NCBI GenBank assembly: GCA_016714785.1
Contig: JADKCC010000042.1
Location: 1-64,000 of the forward strand
Length of the DNA stretch: 64,000 nucleotides
Origin: Saprospiraceae bacterium
GTDB taxonomy: Bacteria; Bacteroidota; Bacteroidia; Chitinophagales; Saprospiraceae
Reading direction: 5' to 3'
Shown here: positions 9,625 through 18,845 of the stretch, piece after piece
How the letters are laid out: each line of letters opens with the position of its first letter
How positions within the stretch are numbered: the first letter of the stretch is position 1
Notes under the pieces: model-generated
What the model was told of the DNA's origin: nothing
Database searches by the model: none
Seen by the model: only the letters and a program-made list of their open reading frames with translations
Made by a program: the position numbers and the translations under genes

Positions 9625-10521
9625 TCAATATTCCCAAAGATCATGCTCAAAATTGAGCAATTCATTCTTAATTTTTTCAGAATAAAGCAACATATCTATT
9701 CCTGCTCTATTTTCAGTATCATCAGGGTCAGCAACAAAAAAGTCCTTTAATCTATAATCCAACACATTTGATCTCTTGTAGATGTAAGATGTAAAAATTC
9801 TAGTATCAAAAAGATCAGTCCATGACATAGGAGCTATGTCATTTTCTTCGTTAAAAACTCTAAACTTAGACATTGGAGTACGGCATTCAGGATAATATAC
9901 CCAAAACATTGGAGCTGGCGGAATACCTGCTTCTTTATCTTTAGGACTTTGGTAAATAGGTGCTATACCTAAAATACGGACATCCATAACAGACCTTTGC
10001 TTGTCAAAATACCATACCTCTTTAACTCTGTACTGAACTATATCTCTCCAGTTCAAATCACTTTTAGTGATCAAAATCTTTTCTTCATAAGTTTCTTCAT
10101 CCAAAGTTATTGAGGTATCAACTTTTACCATCTTTGCATCGATATCAGCAACTGGAATGACATTTTTAAATTGGTCATCTGTAAAAGCAGTAATGTCACC
10201 ATTATTTATCATGGTTTTCAGAACAGTAAAAAGATTTAACTCTTCACTTATAAAAGGTAAATTTAATTTTTCACGTGAATCTATTACCCGTTGAATTCTT
10301 TTTTCCCAAGAAATATCAGCTTCTCTAATTGGCTGTTGGGACATCAACTTATTTTCTAATACAATTCTTTTATTGACAATATCATCAATGAATATATCTT
10401 CGGACGGTACAGAAGATTCCGTTTTCACATCTTCTGCTCCTTTATTCTGAGCCGTCACGCTCAAAGATGTGACAATCACAAAAGTTAAAACCAATCCGAC
10501 AAAATTAAGAAAAGATTTCAT
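9625..10521 (-). CDS. gldN: T9SS / gliding motility protein GldN (PorN)
   Basis: Periplasmic component that forms the outer-membrane-associated ring with GldK in the type IX secretion/gliding machine. 298 residues from the ATG at 10521. The signal peptide starts MKSFLNFVGLVLT and ends near VTAQ. Family hallmarks are DISWEKRIQRVID, ILITKSDLNWRDIVQYRVKE, the PAPMFWVYYPECR motif and the DLFDTRIFTSYIYKRSNV segment. A longer in-frame start at 10590 would run into the terminator hairpin at 10582-10626 and would precede the signal peptide, so 10521 is preferred. Confidence 0.93.
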   Translation of the reverse strand: MKSFLNFVGLVLTFVIVTSLSVTAQNKGAEDVKTESSVPSEDIFIDDIVNKRIVLENKLMSQQPIREADISWEKRIQRVIDSREKLNLPFISEELNLFTVLKTMINNGDITAFTDDQFKNVIPVADIDAKMVKVDTSITLDEETYEEKILITKSDLNWRDIVQYRVKEVWYFDKQRSVMDVRILGIAPIYQSPKDKEAGIPPAPMFWVYYPECRTPMSKFRVFNEENDIAPMSWTDLFDTRIFTSYIYKRSNVLDYRLKDFFVADPDDTENRAGIDMLLYSEKIKNELLNFEHDLWEY

Positions 10522-10581
10522 TTGTATTTTTTTAATTATACGATAAAAAAAGAAAGATACAATTTTACTACAAAAGTATCT

Positions 10582-10626
10582 AAAACCCATGAGTAATTAT
10601 TTTATAATTATCACTCATGGGTTTTT
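10582..10626 (-). terminator. Hairpin between gldM and gldN
   Basis: CCCATGAGT (10586-10594) pairs perfectly with ACTCATGGG (10613-10621), and inner AT-rich pairs extend the stem. A-run before, T-run after. Typical intrinsic terminator form, inside what is normally a single gldKLMN unit. Confidence 0.75.
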
Positions 10627-10638
10627 ATAAAATTACTA

Positions 10639-12213
10639 TTACTGAATGTCAAACACTAACTGTCCAAGATTCCTTGCTGCAGCATCACCTGGACACTTAC
10701 ATTTGATATCTTGGAAAACAAATTTATCACCAGGAGCTGCTTTACTCTGAATTGTCTTAGCATTACCTTGAATAGTAGCACCTTGATTAGCAGCTACTTC
10801 AGGGTCTTGTCTTTTGGCCACTCTTACCAAAGTAAAACCTGCCATATTACATCTTGCATCAAATTCAAAATCTTTCAATATTGGCAATAGAGAACTATGT
10901 CCTTTGAAAGGACCATTGCCAACTCCACCACCCTGAAGTGTTCCACCTAATAATGGAACTGGATCTGGTATTCTTTTAACTCTATACTCTTTGCTGTAAT
11001 TCACTCCTGGAGCACTAACTCTTACCGTTGCTTTTCCTGGAGAATTTACATTTACTTTGTAAGTTCCGTCAGGATTTTTAGAGATACTTCCACCATCCAT
11101 TGATACTTTAATCTGAGCTGAAGGTACACCCGCCGCAGAAACTTCAACTGGATTATCTACACCCATGTAAAATACATTCATTTTTGAAGCAGATACTGTT
11201 ACTGATCTTTCACCTACTTCGTATTCAAACTCATTTTTATAAGATTTTACATCTCCAGTCACAGGATCTTTTACGCTTGCAACAGCAGAATATTTTCTTA
11301 TACCAATTGAACTTGCTGTTTCAGTATATTTAGCCACACCATCAGCATTCGTTGGTAAACCACGACCGTTTACAGAAATAGAAATTCCTGTTTTTGAGTC
11401 AGCACCCGCTGCTGCTGATAAAAATACTTCCGTCTCAAAAGATTCTCCTTTGATGATGTAAGATTTTTTTGGAGCAGATACCACTGTAAATTTATCTAAT
11501 ACAATATTATCTCCACCAACTCCAACTTTGCTTGCTAAATAATTAAGCGATGAAGCTTCAGAAGCTTTGATATCATTAATAAATTTAGAAAATATAGGCA
11601 TACAAGCACCCAATGGCATGTGACCAAAGGTGAAATCTGCCCAACTCTCTTTTTTATTAACAGATTTTGTCCAAGAAACATCATCTATTTGAATTGGAAT
11701 TTTAGATTCCAAATCTTTTAGATCAGCAGGGTCAGCTACTTTAGCAAATCCTGCTTTGTATTCCATCATTTTCTTTTTGAGTTCTTCACCCATACCTGCA
11801 TCTACCATCAATCTAGTAGTACCTGCATAGTCTCTCTTACCTAGCAACTCTCTGACGCCTTCTGCTTCCACATAATCACCTTCATCTACTGAACCATTTC
11901 TGTTCCCTGACTCATCGATTAGTTTATCCATGATCCCCTTTACATAAGCTGTTGCATCCTTAGACAAAGCTGTAACGCCATCAATTCTTTCGGCATAAGT
12001 TGCTAAAGACGCTTTCTTTTTTGCTGCTTCTTTAATTACTGCTGGCAATTGAGAATTGGATTCATCCAATGTCGCATTTGCAGACTTCAGTCCTTTATCC
12101 ACCATATCAAATGCATTAAAAATCTCCGCAGAGACATTTAGTGCCAATAACGCGGTCAGTACGAGGTACATAACGTTGATCATCAACTGCCGCGGTTCCT
12201 TAGGTATTGACAT
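10639..12213 (-). CDS. gldM: T9SS / gliding motility protein GldM (PorM)
   Basis: Inner-membrane protein with one transmembrane helix and a long periplasmic rod. With GldL it forms the proton-driven motor of the T9SS. 524 residues. The N-terminal PRQLMINVMYLVLTALLALN segment is the family's membrane helix, preceded by the conserved Arg8. The periplasmic part (residues 35-524) holds the helical D1 domain followed by Ig-like beta domains (GRGLPTNADGVAKY, PGKATVRVSAPG). It follows gldL after 52 bp. Confidence 0.96.
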   Translation of the reverse strand: MSIPKEPRQLMINVMYLVLTALLALNVSAEIFNAFDMVDKGLKSANATLDESNSQLPAVIKEAAKKKASLATYAERIDGVTALSKDATAYVKGIMDKLIDESGNRNGSVDEGDYVEAEGVRELLGKRDYAGTTRLMVDAGMGEELKKKMMEYKAGFAKVADPADLKDLESKIPIQIDDVSWTKSVNKKESWADFTFGHMPLGACMPIFSKFINDIKASEASSLNYLASKVGVGGDNIVLDKFTVVSAPKKSYIIKGESFETEVFLSAAAGADSKTGISISVNGRGLPTNADGVAKYTETASSIGIRKYSAVASVKDPVTGDVKSYKNEFEYEVGERSVTVSASKMNVFYMGVDNPVEVSAAGVPSAQIKVSMDGGSISKNPDGTYKVNVNSPGKATVRVSAPGVNYSKEYRVKRIPDPVPLLGGTLQGGGVGNGPFKGHSSLLPILKDFEFDARCNMAGFTLVRVAKRQDPEVAANQGATIQGNAKTIQSKAAPGDKFVFQDIKCKCPGDAAARNLGQLVFDIQ

Positions 12214-12265
12214 TTTTTACTTTTTTACTTGTTAATAAATAATTTATACTCAGAAAAAACTCTGA

Positions 12266-12847
12266 TTACCCTTTTACATTGTATGCTGAAAGGATATTTC
12301 CATATACACCATTCAATGATGTAAGGTTTTTGCTCAATGAAGCCATTTGTGCTTGATACTGTTTAGTATCTTCTACACTTGAATTTAATGCATTCATTGC
12401 TTCATTCATTCTTGTATAAAAATTATTCATTGCTTTCAATTGATCACCTGTTTGAGAGAAATCTACTTCTTGAAGTGCTTTCAAAGAACCTAAGCTTTTA
12501 GACATTGACTGAAGTTCTGTCAACATTCCTCCTAAATTTTTCTCTACTACATCAGCGTTAAGTCCTTTTGGTGCAGTACCAGTTTCTCCTGCTGTCAATG
12601 GTGCAATATGAGAACTATATTGATCTAAGCCTGGGTATAATTTTTCCCAATAGTAATCTTTTTCAGGTCCTAAAATACCTAACATTGCGAAAAGGAAAGC
12701 TTCTACTAATAGTCCCGCTGTGATAGCCATACCTCCCCAAGGTGTACTATTCAACTTTCCTAACGCTCCAATCATAACAACTGCAGCACCAAGACCTATT
12801 AATAAATTTTTAATGTACTTAAATGAAGGTGATTTGAAAAAACTCAT
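12266..12847 (-). CDS. gldL: T9SS / gliding motility protein GldL (PorL)
   Basis: Inner-membrane stator-like half of the GldLM motor. 193 residues. Two transmembrane helices at about residues 12-30 and 38-58. Glu49 inside the second helix (LLVEAFLFAML) matches the membrane glutamate implicated in proton-driven function in the family. The GILGPEKDYYWEKLYPGL motif follows, then a cytoplasmic tail predicted to be mostly helical. Lies between gldK and gldM. Confidence 0.96.
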   Translation of the reverse strand: MSFFKSPSFKYIKNLLIGLGAAVVMIGALGKLNSTPWGGMAITAGLLVEAFLFAMLGILGPEKDYYWEKLYPGLDQYSSHIAPLTAGETGTAPKGLNADVVEKNLGGMLTELQSMSKSLGSLKALQEVDFSQTGDQLKAMNNFYTRMNEAMNALNSSVEDTKQYQAQMASLSKNLTSLNGVYGNILSAYNVKG

Positions 12848-12951
12848 TGTGATTTAAATTTTGTGATTAGTTAATAATAAAAATTGATATATTCAAGAGA
12901 TAACAGAATTCTGCTCTCCATCTTTAGCCATGTTAATAATAAAATTAATAA

Positions 12952-14184
12952 TTAAAAATCATTAATTGATCTTCCTAGATATGTGATGACACATCTGAAA
13001 CCGATATATGATTTTGTTGTATCTTGAAATTCCCAAGCTCTCGTACTGGTTTGACAGTAGTAAGAGATATCTTTCCAAGATCCACCTCTGATTACCTTTC
13101 TTTTATATGCTTCAGGATCTGCATCATTAGCATCATATCGGTAATCTGAGTTAAGATCGTGCTCGTGATCATAAGCATTCTCATGAAAAGCTGATGATGT
13201 CCATTCTGAAACGTTTCCAGCCATATTATAAAGACCATAGTCATTAGGGAAATAAGCATCGGCTTTTACAGTGTGTAAACCTCCATCTTCTGGATAATTA
13301 CCTCTACCTGGTTTGAAATTTGCCAAAAGACAACCTTTAGCATTTCTAATATAAGGGCCTCCCCAAGGATATGGAGAAATGTCATGACCTCCTCTCGCTG
13401 CATATTCCCATTCAACCTCAGAAGGCAATCTGAATACTTCTGTATTTGGTTCTTCAGCCTTATATTGATTCCAAAGTTTGGTTCTCCAATGGCAGAAAGC
13501 AGTGGCTTGTTTCCAATTGACCCCTACTACAGGATAGTCATCAAATGCAGGGTGCCAAAAATAATTTCTTGTTTGCGGCTCATTGTATGAGTAAGTAAAG
13601 TCTCTAATCCAACATAATGTATCAGGGAATACTTTAACTTCCGCTTTGTTTATTATAGAAGTTCTGGTGGCGTTTTTGTCGTGCGCTGCCTTTTGCCAAT
13701 CTATCCATTGGTATTTATATTTGAGACTTGCATAATCCAACTCTTTTTTACCTTCAAAAGCCATATCACCTTGATAGAACATTTCTCCCAATGTTTCATC
13801 GCTGTAATCGAGCTCAACTTCCCAGTCTATGGTTTCATTGTCAAAGTCGTCAGTTTTTTTATTACCCATCAACTCATGAGCCATAGAATCTCTAACCCAG
13901 TAAACAAACTGTCGGTATTCATTATTGGTGATCTCTGTATCATCCATGAAAAAACCAGAAATGGAAATATTCTTTTGTCTTTGAGCGTAGGTGGCAAAAA
14001 CATCCTGATCACTCTGACCAATTGTCAATGTCCCTGACGGAACATATACCATACCAAACGGATTGAATCCTCCCCATGTTGGCCTCTCAAGTACTCCTGT
14101 GAGCTGTCCCGATTCTTGCTTTCCACAAGAGGAGATGAGAATAATAGTTAATAGTAATACACTTAAACTTGATAAACTTTTCAT
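12952..14184 (-). CDS. gldK: T9SS / gliding motility lipoprotein GldK (PorK)
   Basis: Outer-membrane lipoprotein forming periplasmic rings with GldN. 410 residues. Lipoprotein signal with lipobox ISSC (Cys20). The rest is a formylglycine-generating-enzyme (SUMF1)-like fold: MVYVPSGTLTIG, FFMDDTEITNNEYRQF, RLPSEVEWEYAARGG, NMAGNVSEWT and the ending VIRGGSWKD...IGFRCV. First gene of the cluster, with its own promoter upstream. Confidence 0.95.
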   Translation of the reverse strand: MKSLSSLSVLLLTIILISSCGKQESGQLTGVLERPTWGGFNPFGMVYVPSGTLTIGQSDQDVFATYAQRQKNISISGFFMDDTEITNNEYRQFVYWVRDSMAHELMGNKKTDDFDNETIDWEVELDYSDETLGEMFYQGDMAFEGKKELDYASLKYKYQWIDWQKAAHDKNATRTSIINKAEVKVFPDTLCWIRDFTYSYNEPQTRNYFWHPAFDDYPVVGVNWKQATAFCHWRTKLWNQYKAEEPNTEVFRLPSEVEWEYAARGGHDISPYPWGGPYIRNAKGCLLANFKPGRGNYPEDGGLHTVKADAYFPNDYGLYNMAGNVSEWTSSAFHENAYDHEHDLNSDYRYDANDADPEAYKRKVIRGGSWKDISYYCQTSTRAWEFQDTTKSYIGFRCVITYLGRSINDF

Positions 14185-14238
14185 TTTCTATTAGCGATTT
14201 AACCTACAAAAAAAATTGGGCTTTGGAATAAAGCGCCG

Positions 14239-14268
14239 TAAAGATAATTGACTATTTTAAAACTACAA
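14239..14268 (-). promoter_or_regulatory. Promoter of the gldKLMN cluster
   Basis: On the minus strand a TTG (14268-14266), a 19-bp spacer and TATCTTTA (14246-14239) match the Bacteroidota -33/-7 arrangement with one base off in the -7 box. The gldK start is about 55 bp downstream. Confidence 0.55.
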
Positions 14269-14422
14269 CTATTTTAAATTCGTTTTTTAAAATATTTTTA
14301 TCTTGGAAAAACTCTTTAGCAACTTTATAACGATAAATTCATTCCATTATTGTACTAAATCCAAAATAAATTACGGTTCATATAATGATAATTTATATGT
14401 AATTTTTAGGAGCAAAATTTAT

Positions 14423-15379
14423 TTATAAATCTCTTGGATTGTATATAATCTTTGGGGGCAGGCCGATACCTATCAACTTCTGTAGATTGTAATTTAGCAT
14501 TATTTCGTGACTGCCTTGATGTAATGATTGCAACTTTGACAATCCAAAATCATAACTATAATATATATTGTATTTTTTACCGAGATTTGTACCTATTATT
14601 GCTGCAACAGCATCAAAAGATGTGGCGCTGTATCCTCTCAAACTCAATCCGAAGGTAAGATTATCTCGCAATTTGGCTAAAATGGATAGGTCAGTTTGCA
14701 AAACTGCTTGATCAGCTTTGATCATTATAGATGGCATTAGCCTAAGTTCGTCAGAATAATCATATTTATACAATGTGAAAAAACTTCCAGAAAATGATTT
14801 ATTGTAATCACCCTTATTTACCTTGTAACTATGCGAAGGCAATTCAGATAGTACCAAACCTACTTCTATTTTATTACCATAAAAATAAGTACCTATCTCC
14901 CATGAGAGACCGAGACCTGTCAAATTTCCAATATCTAATGTTGGGTCATTATGTGTAATAGTTCCTTCATAGTTTCCATCTGGTGTGATTATGCCATTGC
15001 CATCTATTGAAAGCACATCCATACCTACACGACCACCAAAACTTAAAAACCCAACACTAGTTCCCATAACATAATTGTAAGAAAATTTAAGATTTGTATT
15101 GTTGAAAACGCCAGCCTTTTGATTATACAATGAAAAACCTACAGCCCCATTCCAAAGATAAAATGGCATATCAGCCCCTAGGTAAATGGTTTTGGGATTT
15201 CCCGAAAAGTTGCTGTATTGATCTCTATACGACGCAAATACACTCAATGAACGCTCCATACCACCATAAGCAGGATTGTCTTGATATTTATTTAACATAT
15301 ATTGAGAAAACTGTGGCTTTTGCTGACTGATAGCTATCAGGCTCAAACTCAGTATAAATATGGACAATAACCACTTCAT
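14423..15379 (-). CDS. PorP/SprF family T9SS-associated outer membrane protein
   Basis: 318 residues from the ATG at 15379, which opens a signal peptide (MKWLLSIFILSLSLIAIS). A longer frame start 19 codons upstream lacks signal character. The family opening KPQFSQYMLNKYQDNPAYGG is clear, followed by SVFASYRDQY and beta-strands of a 14-stranded-type barrel. Family members anchor or bind secreted T9SS substrates such as SprB-like adhesins at the outer membrane. No adhesin gene is adjacent. Lies 238 bp upstream of gldK on the same strand. Confidence 0.9.
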   Translation of the reverse strand: MKWLLSIFILSLSLIAISQQKPQFSQYMLNKYQDNPAYGGMERSLSVFASYRDQYSNFSGNPKTIYLGADMPFYLWNGAVGFSLYNQKAGVFNNTNLKFSYNYVMGTSVGFLSFGGRVGMDVLSIDGNGIITPDGNYEGTITHNDPTLDIGNLTGLGLSWEIGTYFYGNKIEVGLVLSELPSHSYKVNKGDYNKSFSGSFFTLYKYDYSDELRLMPSIMIKADQAVLQTDLSILAKLRDNLTFGLSLRGYSATSFDAVAAIIGTNLGKKYNIYYSYDFGLSKLQSLHQGSHEIMLNYNLQKLIGIGLPPKIIYNPRDL

Positions 15380-15539
15380 AATTATAACAATAAATAAATA
15401 ATTATACAATATTACGTAGAATTTGTTGCAATCCAATCATTTTGTGTAAAATTTTATTCATTCGGTTATTAACAAAGTCATCTTTTGTAGTATCCTACGC
15501 ACTTTGCACATATAAGTATTCATTTATTGGTTTTGTACC

Positions 15540-16307
15540 TCAAATATTTATATTCAAACCGTCATAGCCTGGATAAATATTTGGTGGGCATTTTGACAAA
15601 ATGGATTCATATAGTCCCAGGTCATGAGAAATGTGGGTTAAAAATGTCTTTTTTGCTCCGATTGCCTGAGCTGTGCTGATTGCTTCGTCAAATGTAAAAT
15701 GAGAATAATGCTTTCTGTATTGGAGCGCATTGATAATCAAAACATCTAAACCTTTAAGGGCTTCCATAGAATGATTGTCAATAAAAGAAGCATCTGTGAT
15801 ATATGCAAATTTTCCTATCCTAAATCCTAAAATCGGCAAACTACCGTGTAAAACATGAATAGTTTGAACACTAACGCCAGGAAAAATCTCATACGTTTGA
15901 CCAGCTAAAAGCTCGTGACAACTAACTCTAGGTGTACCTGGGTATGGTAATGATTCAAATATATAAGCGAACTTGTTCTTCACATCATCCAATACTCTTG
16001 GCAGGCCATAAATTGGCATTTCTATACCTTGTCTAAAATTAAAAGGACGGATATCATCCATACCTATAATATGATCGTTGTGTTCATGTGTCAATAATAT
16101 GGCATCTAGTTTTTTTATATTGTGGGTTAGCATTTGTTGTCTAAAATCAGGCCCTACGTCAATTAATATATTAAAACCATGCGTATAGACTAACACAGAA
16201 GACCGCAAACGTTGATCCTTTGCATCAGAAGAAGCACAAGTACTACATGAACAACCGATGACAGGAACACCCTGCGAAGTACCCGAACCGAGAACAGTAA
16301 TTTTCAT
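15540..16307 (-). CDS. MBL-fold metallohydrolase (PhnP/RNase Z-like)
   Basis: 255-residue cytoplasmic metallo-beta-lactamase-fold hydrolase. The metal-binding THEHNDH motif (about residues 75-81) and Asp at FNILIDVGPDFR are present, as are later metal ligands at HVLHGSLP, YITDASF and FLTHISHD. The opening ITVLGSGTSQGVPVIGCSC with clustered cysteines (GCSCSTC) resembles PhnP-like phosphodiesterases, whose Cys residues bind structural zinc. The exact substrate cannot be read from sequence. Sits 20 bp downstream of a small conserved gene in the same direction. Confidence 0.85.
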   Translation of the reverse strand: MKITVLGSGTSQGVPVIGCSCSTCASSDAKDQRLRSSVLVYTHGFNILIDVGPDFRQQMLTHNIKKLDAILLTHEHNDHIIGMDDIRPFNFRQGIEMPIYGLPRVLDDVKNKFAYIFESLPYPGTPRVSCHELLAGQTYEIFPGVSVQTIHVLHGSLPILGFRIGKFAYITDASFIDNHSMEALKGLDVLIINALQYRKHYSHFTFDEAISTAQAIGAKKTFLTHISHDLGLYESILSKCPPNIYPGYDGLNINI

Positions 16308-16326
16308 GCCTATGAGATATTTATTG

Positions 16327-16605
16327 TCATTTAAGAATTACTTCTTGACTTTTTAATAGACTTTTGTAAAATTGTCGTGATTTTTCACTCAATATTGTAT
16401 CATCCTCTAAAATTACATCTAGAATATCTAATAATACTCCTACCCTTCCATCGGTATCAAAAAATTTATTCACCACTACAACCTTGGAATTTTCGACCAA
16501 ACAATAGCCTGAATTAAAAGTACCTTTTTCGTATCTTACACTATAATCCAACTCCTTGAAAATATTTTCAAGTTTTTGCAAAGTGGGTTTGGTATGTTTA
16601 TTCAT
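16327..16605 (-). CDS. Small conserved hypothetical protein
   Basis: 92 residues from MNKHTKPTLQKLENIF. A longer in-frame start at 16659 gives a Cys-rich, unlikely N-terminus lying within the promoter region. The body, with ENSKVVVVNKFFDTDGRVGVLLDIL, has an alternating alpha/beta look and no signal peptide. Genes of this type sit beside MBL-fold genes in other Bacteroidota as far as I recall. Function unknown. Confidence 0.6.
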   Translation of the reverse strand: MNKHTKPTLQKLENIFKELDYSVRYEKGTFNSGYCLVENSKVVVVNKFFDTDGRVGVLLDILDVILEDDTILSEKSRQFYKSLLKSQEVILK

Positions 16606-16616
16606 AAATAAATTAA

Positions 16617-16637
16617 TACTTTTGCAGCACAAATGTA
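16617..16637. promoter_or_regulatory. Back-to-back divergent -7 boxes
   Basis: TACTTTTG (16617-16624, plus) and CAAATGTA (16630-16637, TACATTTG on minus) are 5 bp apart and form a near-palindrome. They would serve the genes starting at 16730 and 16605. No clear -33 TTG was found at standard distance for either. Confidence 0.45.
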
Positions 16638-16729
16638 AGAAATGTAACCAAGAAGACATCAGTAGATTGAAAATTTATCAATAATAAATGTCTTTGAAGC
16701 GTTATATTTAATAAAATAGAAAAGTATCA

Positions 16730-17320
16730 ATGAGTAATAAAATAACCATTATAGTAAGTTTAGCTATAATTTTAATATTTTCCAATGGACAAGCACAAGG
16801 TTTCAAAGCAATGGCCATTGTGGGTAGTAATCTATCTCAAATAGATGGCGACAAATTGTATGGTTTTAAAAAAATAGGTCTTTCTGCTGGCGCACGATTG
16901 TCATATACCAATGTAAAAAATGTGGATTATTCACTTGAGATGTTGTATAGTCAGCGTGGGTCTGCTGTTAATTTTTTTAATAATGGACCAGAAGAAAAAA
17001 TAAATCTTAATTATTTAGAAATTCCTGTGGTTATGAGTTTGAGAGATTGGTACCAGGATAAAGACGGGTATTACAAAGTGCGAGCAGATTTTGGTTTGTC
17101 TTACGGCTACCTTTTCGGCGCGGAAGCTACTGGATTTGATGTTTCCTTATTAAAGAAAAATGATATAAGCTGGTTGGTGGGTGTCGGCATCAACTTTAAT
17201 AAAATGATAGGATTTTCGATAAGATATAGCTCATCTTTGATGGATATGTATAATGATGCCCCAGATTTAGTAAGTTATAAGAGTTATTTTCTTACTTTTA
17301 GGTCAGAATTCAATTTTTAA
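16730..17320 (+). CDS. Outer-membrane beta-barrel protein (PorT-like fold)
   Basis: 196 residues with a signal peptide ending near GQAQG. The body has short amphipathic strands and the motif LSAGARLSYTNVKNVDYSLEM, then YLEIPVVMSL, typical of the eight-stranded outer-membrane beta-barrel family common in Bacteroidota. It ends in an aromatic C-terminus (RSEFNF) suited to barrel insertion. Followed 18 bp later by a small lipoprotein gene. Role unknown; PorT itself belongs to this fold, but identity with PorT cannot be claimed. Confidence 0.75.
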   Translation: MSNKITIIVSLAIILIFSNGQAQGFKAMAIVGSNLSQIDGDKLYGFKKIGLSAGARLSYTNVKNVDYSLEMLYSQRGSAVNFFNNGPEEKINLNYLEIPVVMSLRDWYQDKDGYYKVRADFGLSYGYLFGAEATGFDVSLLKKNDISWLVGVGINFNKMIGFSIRYSSSLMDMYNDAPDLVSYKSYFLTFRSEFNF

Positions 17321-17338
17321 ATCAAAATATTCAAAAAA

Positions 17339-17839
17339 ATGTCAAATTTCATTAAATTACTGATACTTGCCTTTATCATTCAAACGGGATGTAAACAAGA
17401 TAATGCAAAATCATTGTCAACGAAAGATGTCGTAACAAAAACAAACGAACCAACGGGACCAGAAATACCTGGAGTGCCGCAAGATGTCATGGTCAAGATG
17501 CTCAATGAATGTACCAGTGTTGATTATATTTTTCATGTACTTCCATTTAGCTTAAGTCAGGACGAAGATCCAAGTGTAGATCAAAACATTGGGTTTATCG
17601 ATATCAATCGGCCTTTGGGTAGAATACCTTCAAACTGCAAAAAAGCAGATGCTAGAAAGTTTTTTAAAATAAAATCAGATGTGGTGTACGATGTGGATGT
17701 ATATGTTACCAATAATTGTAAGTTTTATGTATTCGTAGATAAAAATAATAAACCTATTTTTGCCAATTATATGACGCAAGCGGGAATCAATTTTTACGAC
17801 AATATATTTAAACAAGCGAGTGGTATGTCCCAACAATAA
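17339..17839 (+). CDS. Small lipoprotein, unknown function
   Basis: 166 residues beginning with a lipoprotein signal and a lipobox QTGC (Cys18). No domain recognised. The C-terminal half has CKKADARKFF and a YVTNNCKFYVFVDKN hairpin with paired cysteines. Packed 18 bp behind the beta-barrel gene and 25 bp before the Ppx/GppA gene, so likely co-transcribed. Confidence 0.7.
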   Translation: MSNFIKLLILAFIIQTGCKQDNAKSLSTKDVVTKTNEPTGPEIPGVPQDVMVKMLNECTSVDYIFHVLPFSLSQDEDPSVDQNIGFIDINRPLGRIPSNCKKADARKFFKIKSDVVYDVDVYVTNNCKFYVFVDKNNKPIFANYMTQAGINFYDNIFKQASGMSQQ

Positions 17840-17864
17840 TTTTTAGATTTAATATAATCAAAAT

Positions 17865-18776
17865 GTGGATAAACTTGCCGTCATTGATTTAGGTTCTAAT
17901 ACATTTCATTTGCTTATAGTTCAAATGAAAATAGGTGGAGGATTTGATATTGTTTTTAGGAAAAGAGTATTTACAGGTTTATCAGACGGCGGTATCAGTG
18001 TTATCAAAGAACATAAAATCAATCAAGGTCTTGAAACCATTAGAGAATTTAGAGACATATTGGATATGTTTCACAACCCTAGACTTTCCGTGATTGGTAC
18101 AGCTGCACTTAGAAATGCCAGTAATAGGTCGGTTTTTATAGATCAAGCGGAGACAATTCTACAATCTAAAATCAATATAATAGATGGTATCCAAGAAGCA
18201 GATTATATCTATAAGGGTATGACATTGCACCAAGACTTACAATCTGGCGCACACCTTATCATGGACGTTGGAGGTGGAAGTACGGAGTTCATTTTGGTAA
18301 ATGAAGGGGAGAAAATTTGGTCAAATAGTTACCCTCTAGGCGTAGGTATGCTCCATGAAGAATTTCATAAAACAGAGCCTATCACTAATTCAGCCATTCA
18401 TAACCTTACAGTGTACGTGCAACAAATGACAGCAGAAATTGCAAAAATCATTGGCCCATATAAACCCTTTACTTTAGCTGGCGCATCGGGCTCTTTCGAG
18501 ATATTACTAATGATGACAGGTATTAAAATAAGCCAAAATAATATAAACACTGTTACAAATGAAAAATTTTTAGCGATATATGATAAGATAATTACTTCTG
18601 ATGAAGCTCAAAGAAATACTATCGAAGGGCTACCGTCTGAAAGAGTCAAACTAATAGTAGTAGGCATGGTCCTTAAAAAGGCAATATTTGACTTATTACA
18701 ACCTGAAAAGATACTTGTTTCGCCTTATTCTCTTAAAGAAGGAGTATTAAGAGAAATGATTGAAGAAACGCCATGA
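17865..18776 (+). CDS. Ppx/GppA family exopolyphosphatase/pppGpp phosphatase
   Basis: 303 residues with a GTG start at 17865; an overlapping ATG three bases upstream is in another frame. ASKHA-fold signatures are present: LAVIDLGSNTFHLLIV at the N-terminus, TAALRNASN, the second phosphate loop MDVGGGSTEFI (about residues 135-145) and AGASGSFE. It lacks the C-terminal HD-like domain of long Ppx enzymes, as in short Bacteroidota members. Likely hydrolyses polyphosphate or pppGpp in the cytoplasm. The two cannot be told apart here. Confidence 0.85.
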   Translation: MDKLAVIDLGSNTFHLLIVQMKIGGGFDIVFRKRVFTGLSDGGISVIKEHKINQGLETIREFRDILDMFHNPRLSVIGTAALRNASNRSVFIDQAETILQSKINIIDGIQEADYIYKGMTLHQDLQSGAHLIMDVGGGSTEFILVNEGEKIWSNSYPLGVGMLHEEFHKTEPITNSAIHNLTVYVQQMTAEIAKIIGPYKPFTLAGASGSFEILLMMTGIKISQNNINTVTNEKFLAIYDKIITSDEAQRNTIEGLPSERVKLIVVGMVLKKAIFDLLQPEKILVSPYSLKEGVLREMIEETP

Positions 18777-18845
18777 TATTCGTCATCTTCTAATAGATTT
18801 TTTTAAATTCTTGTATATTTACCCATTCAAACATAAAAAAGTCCA

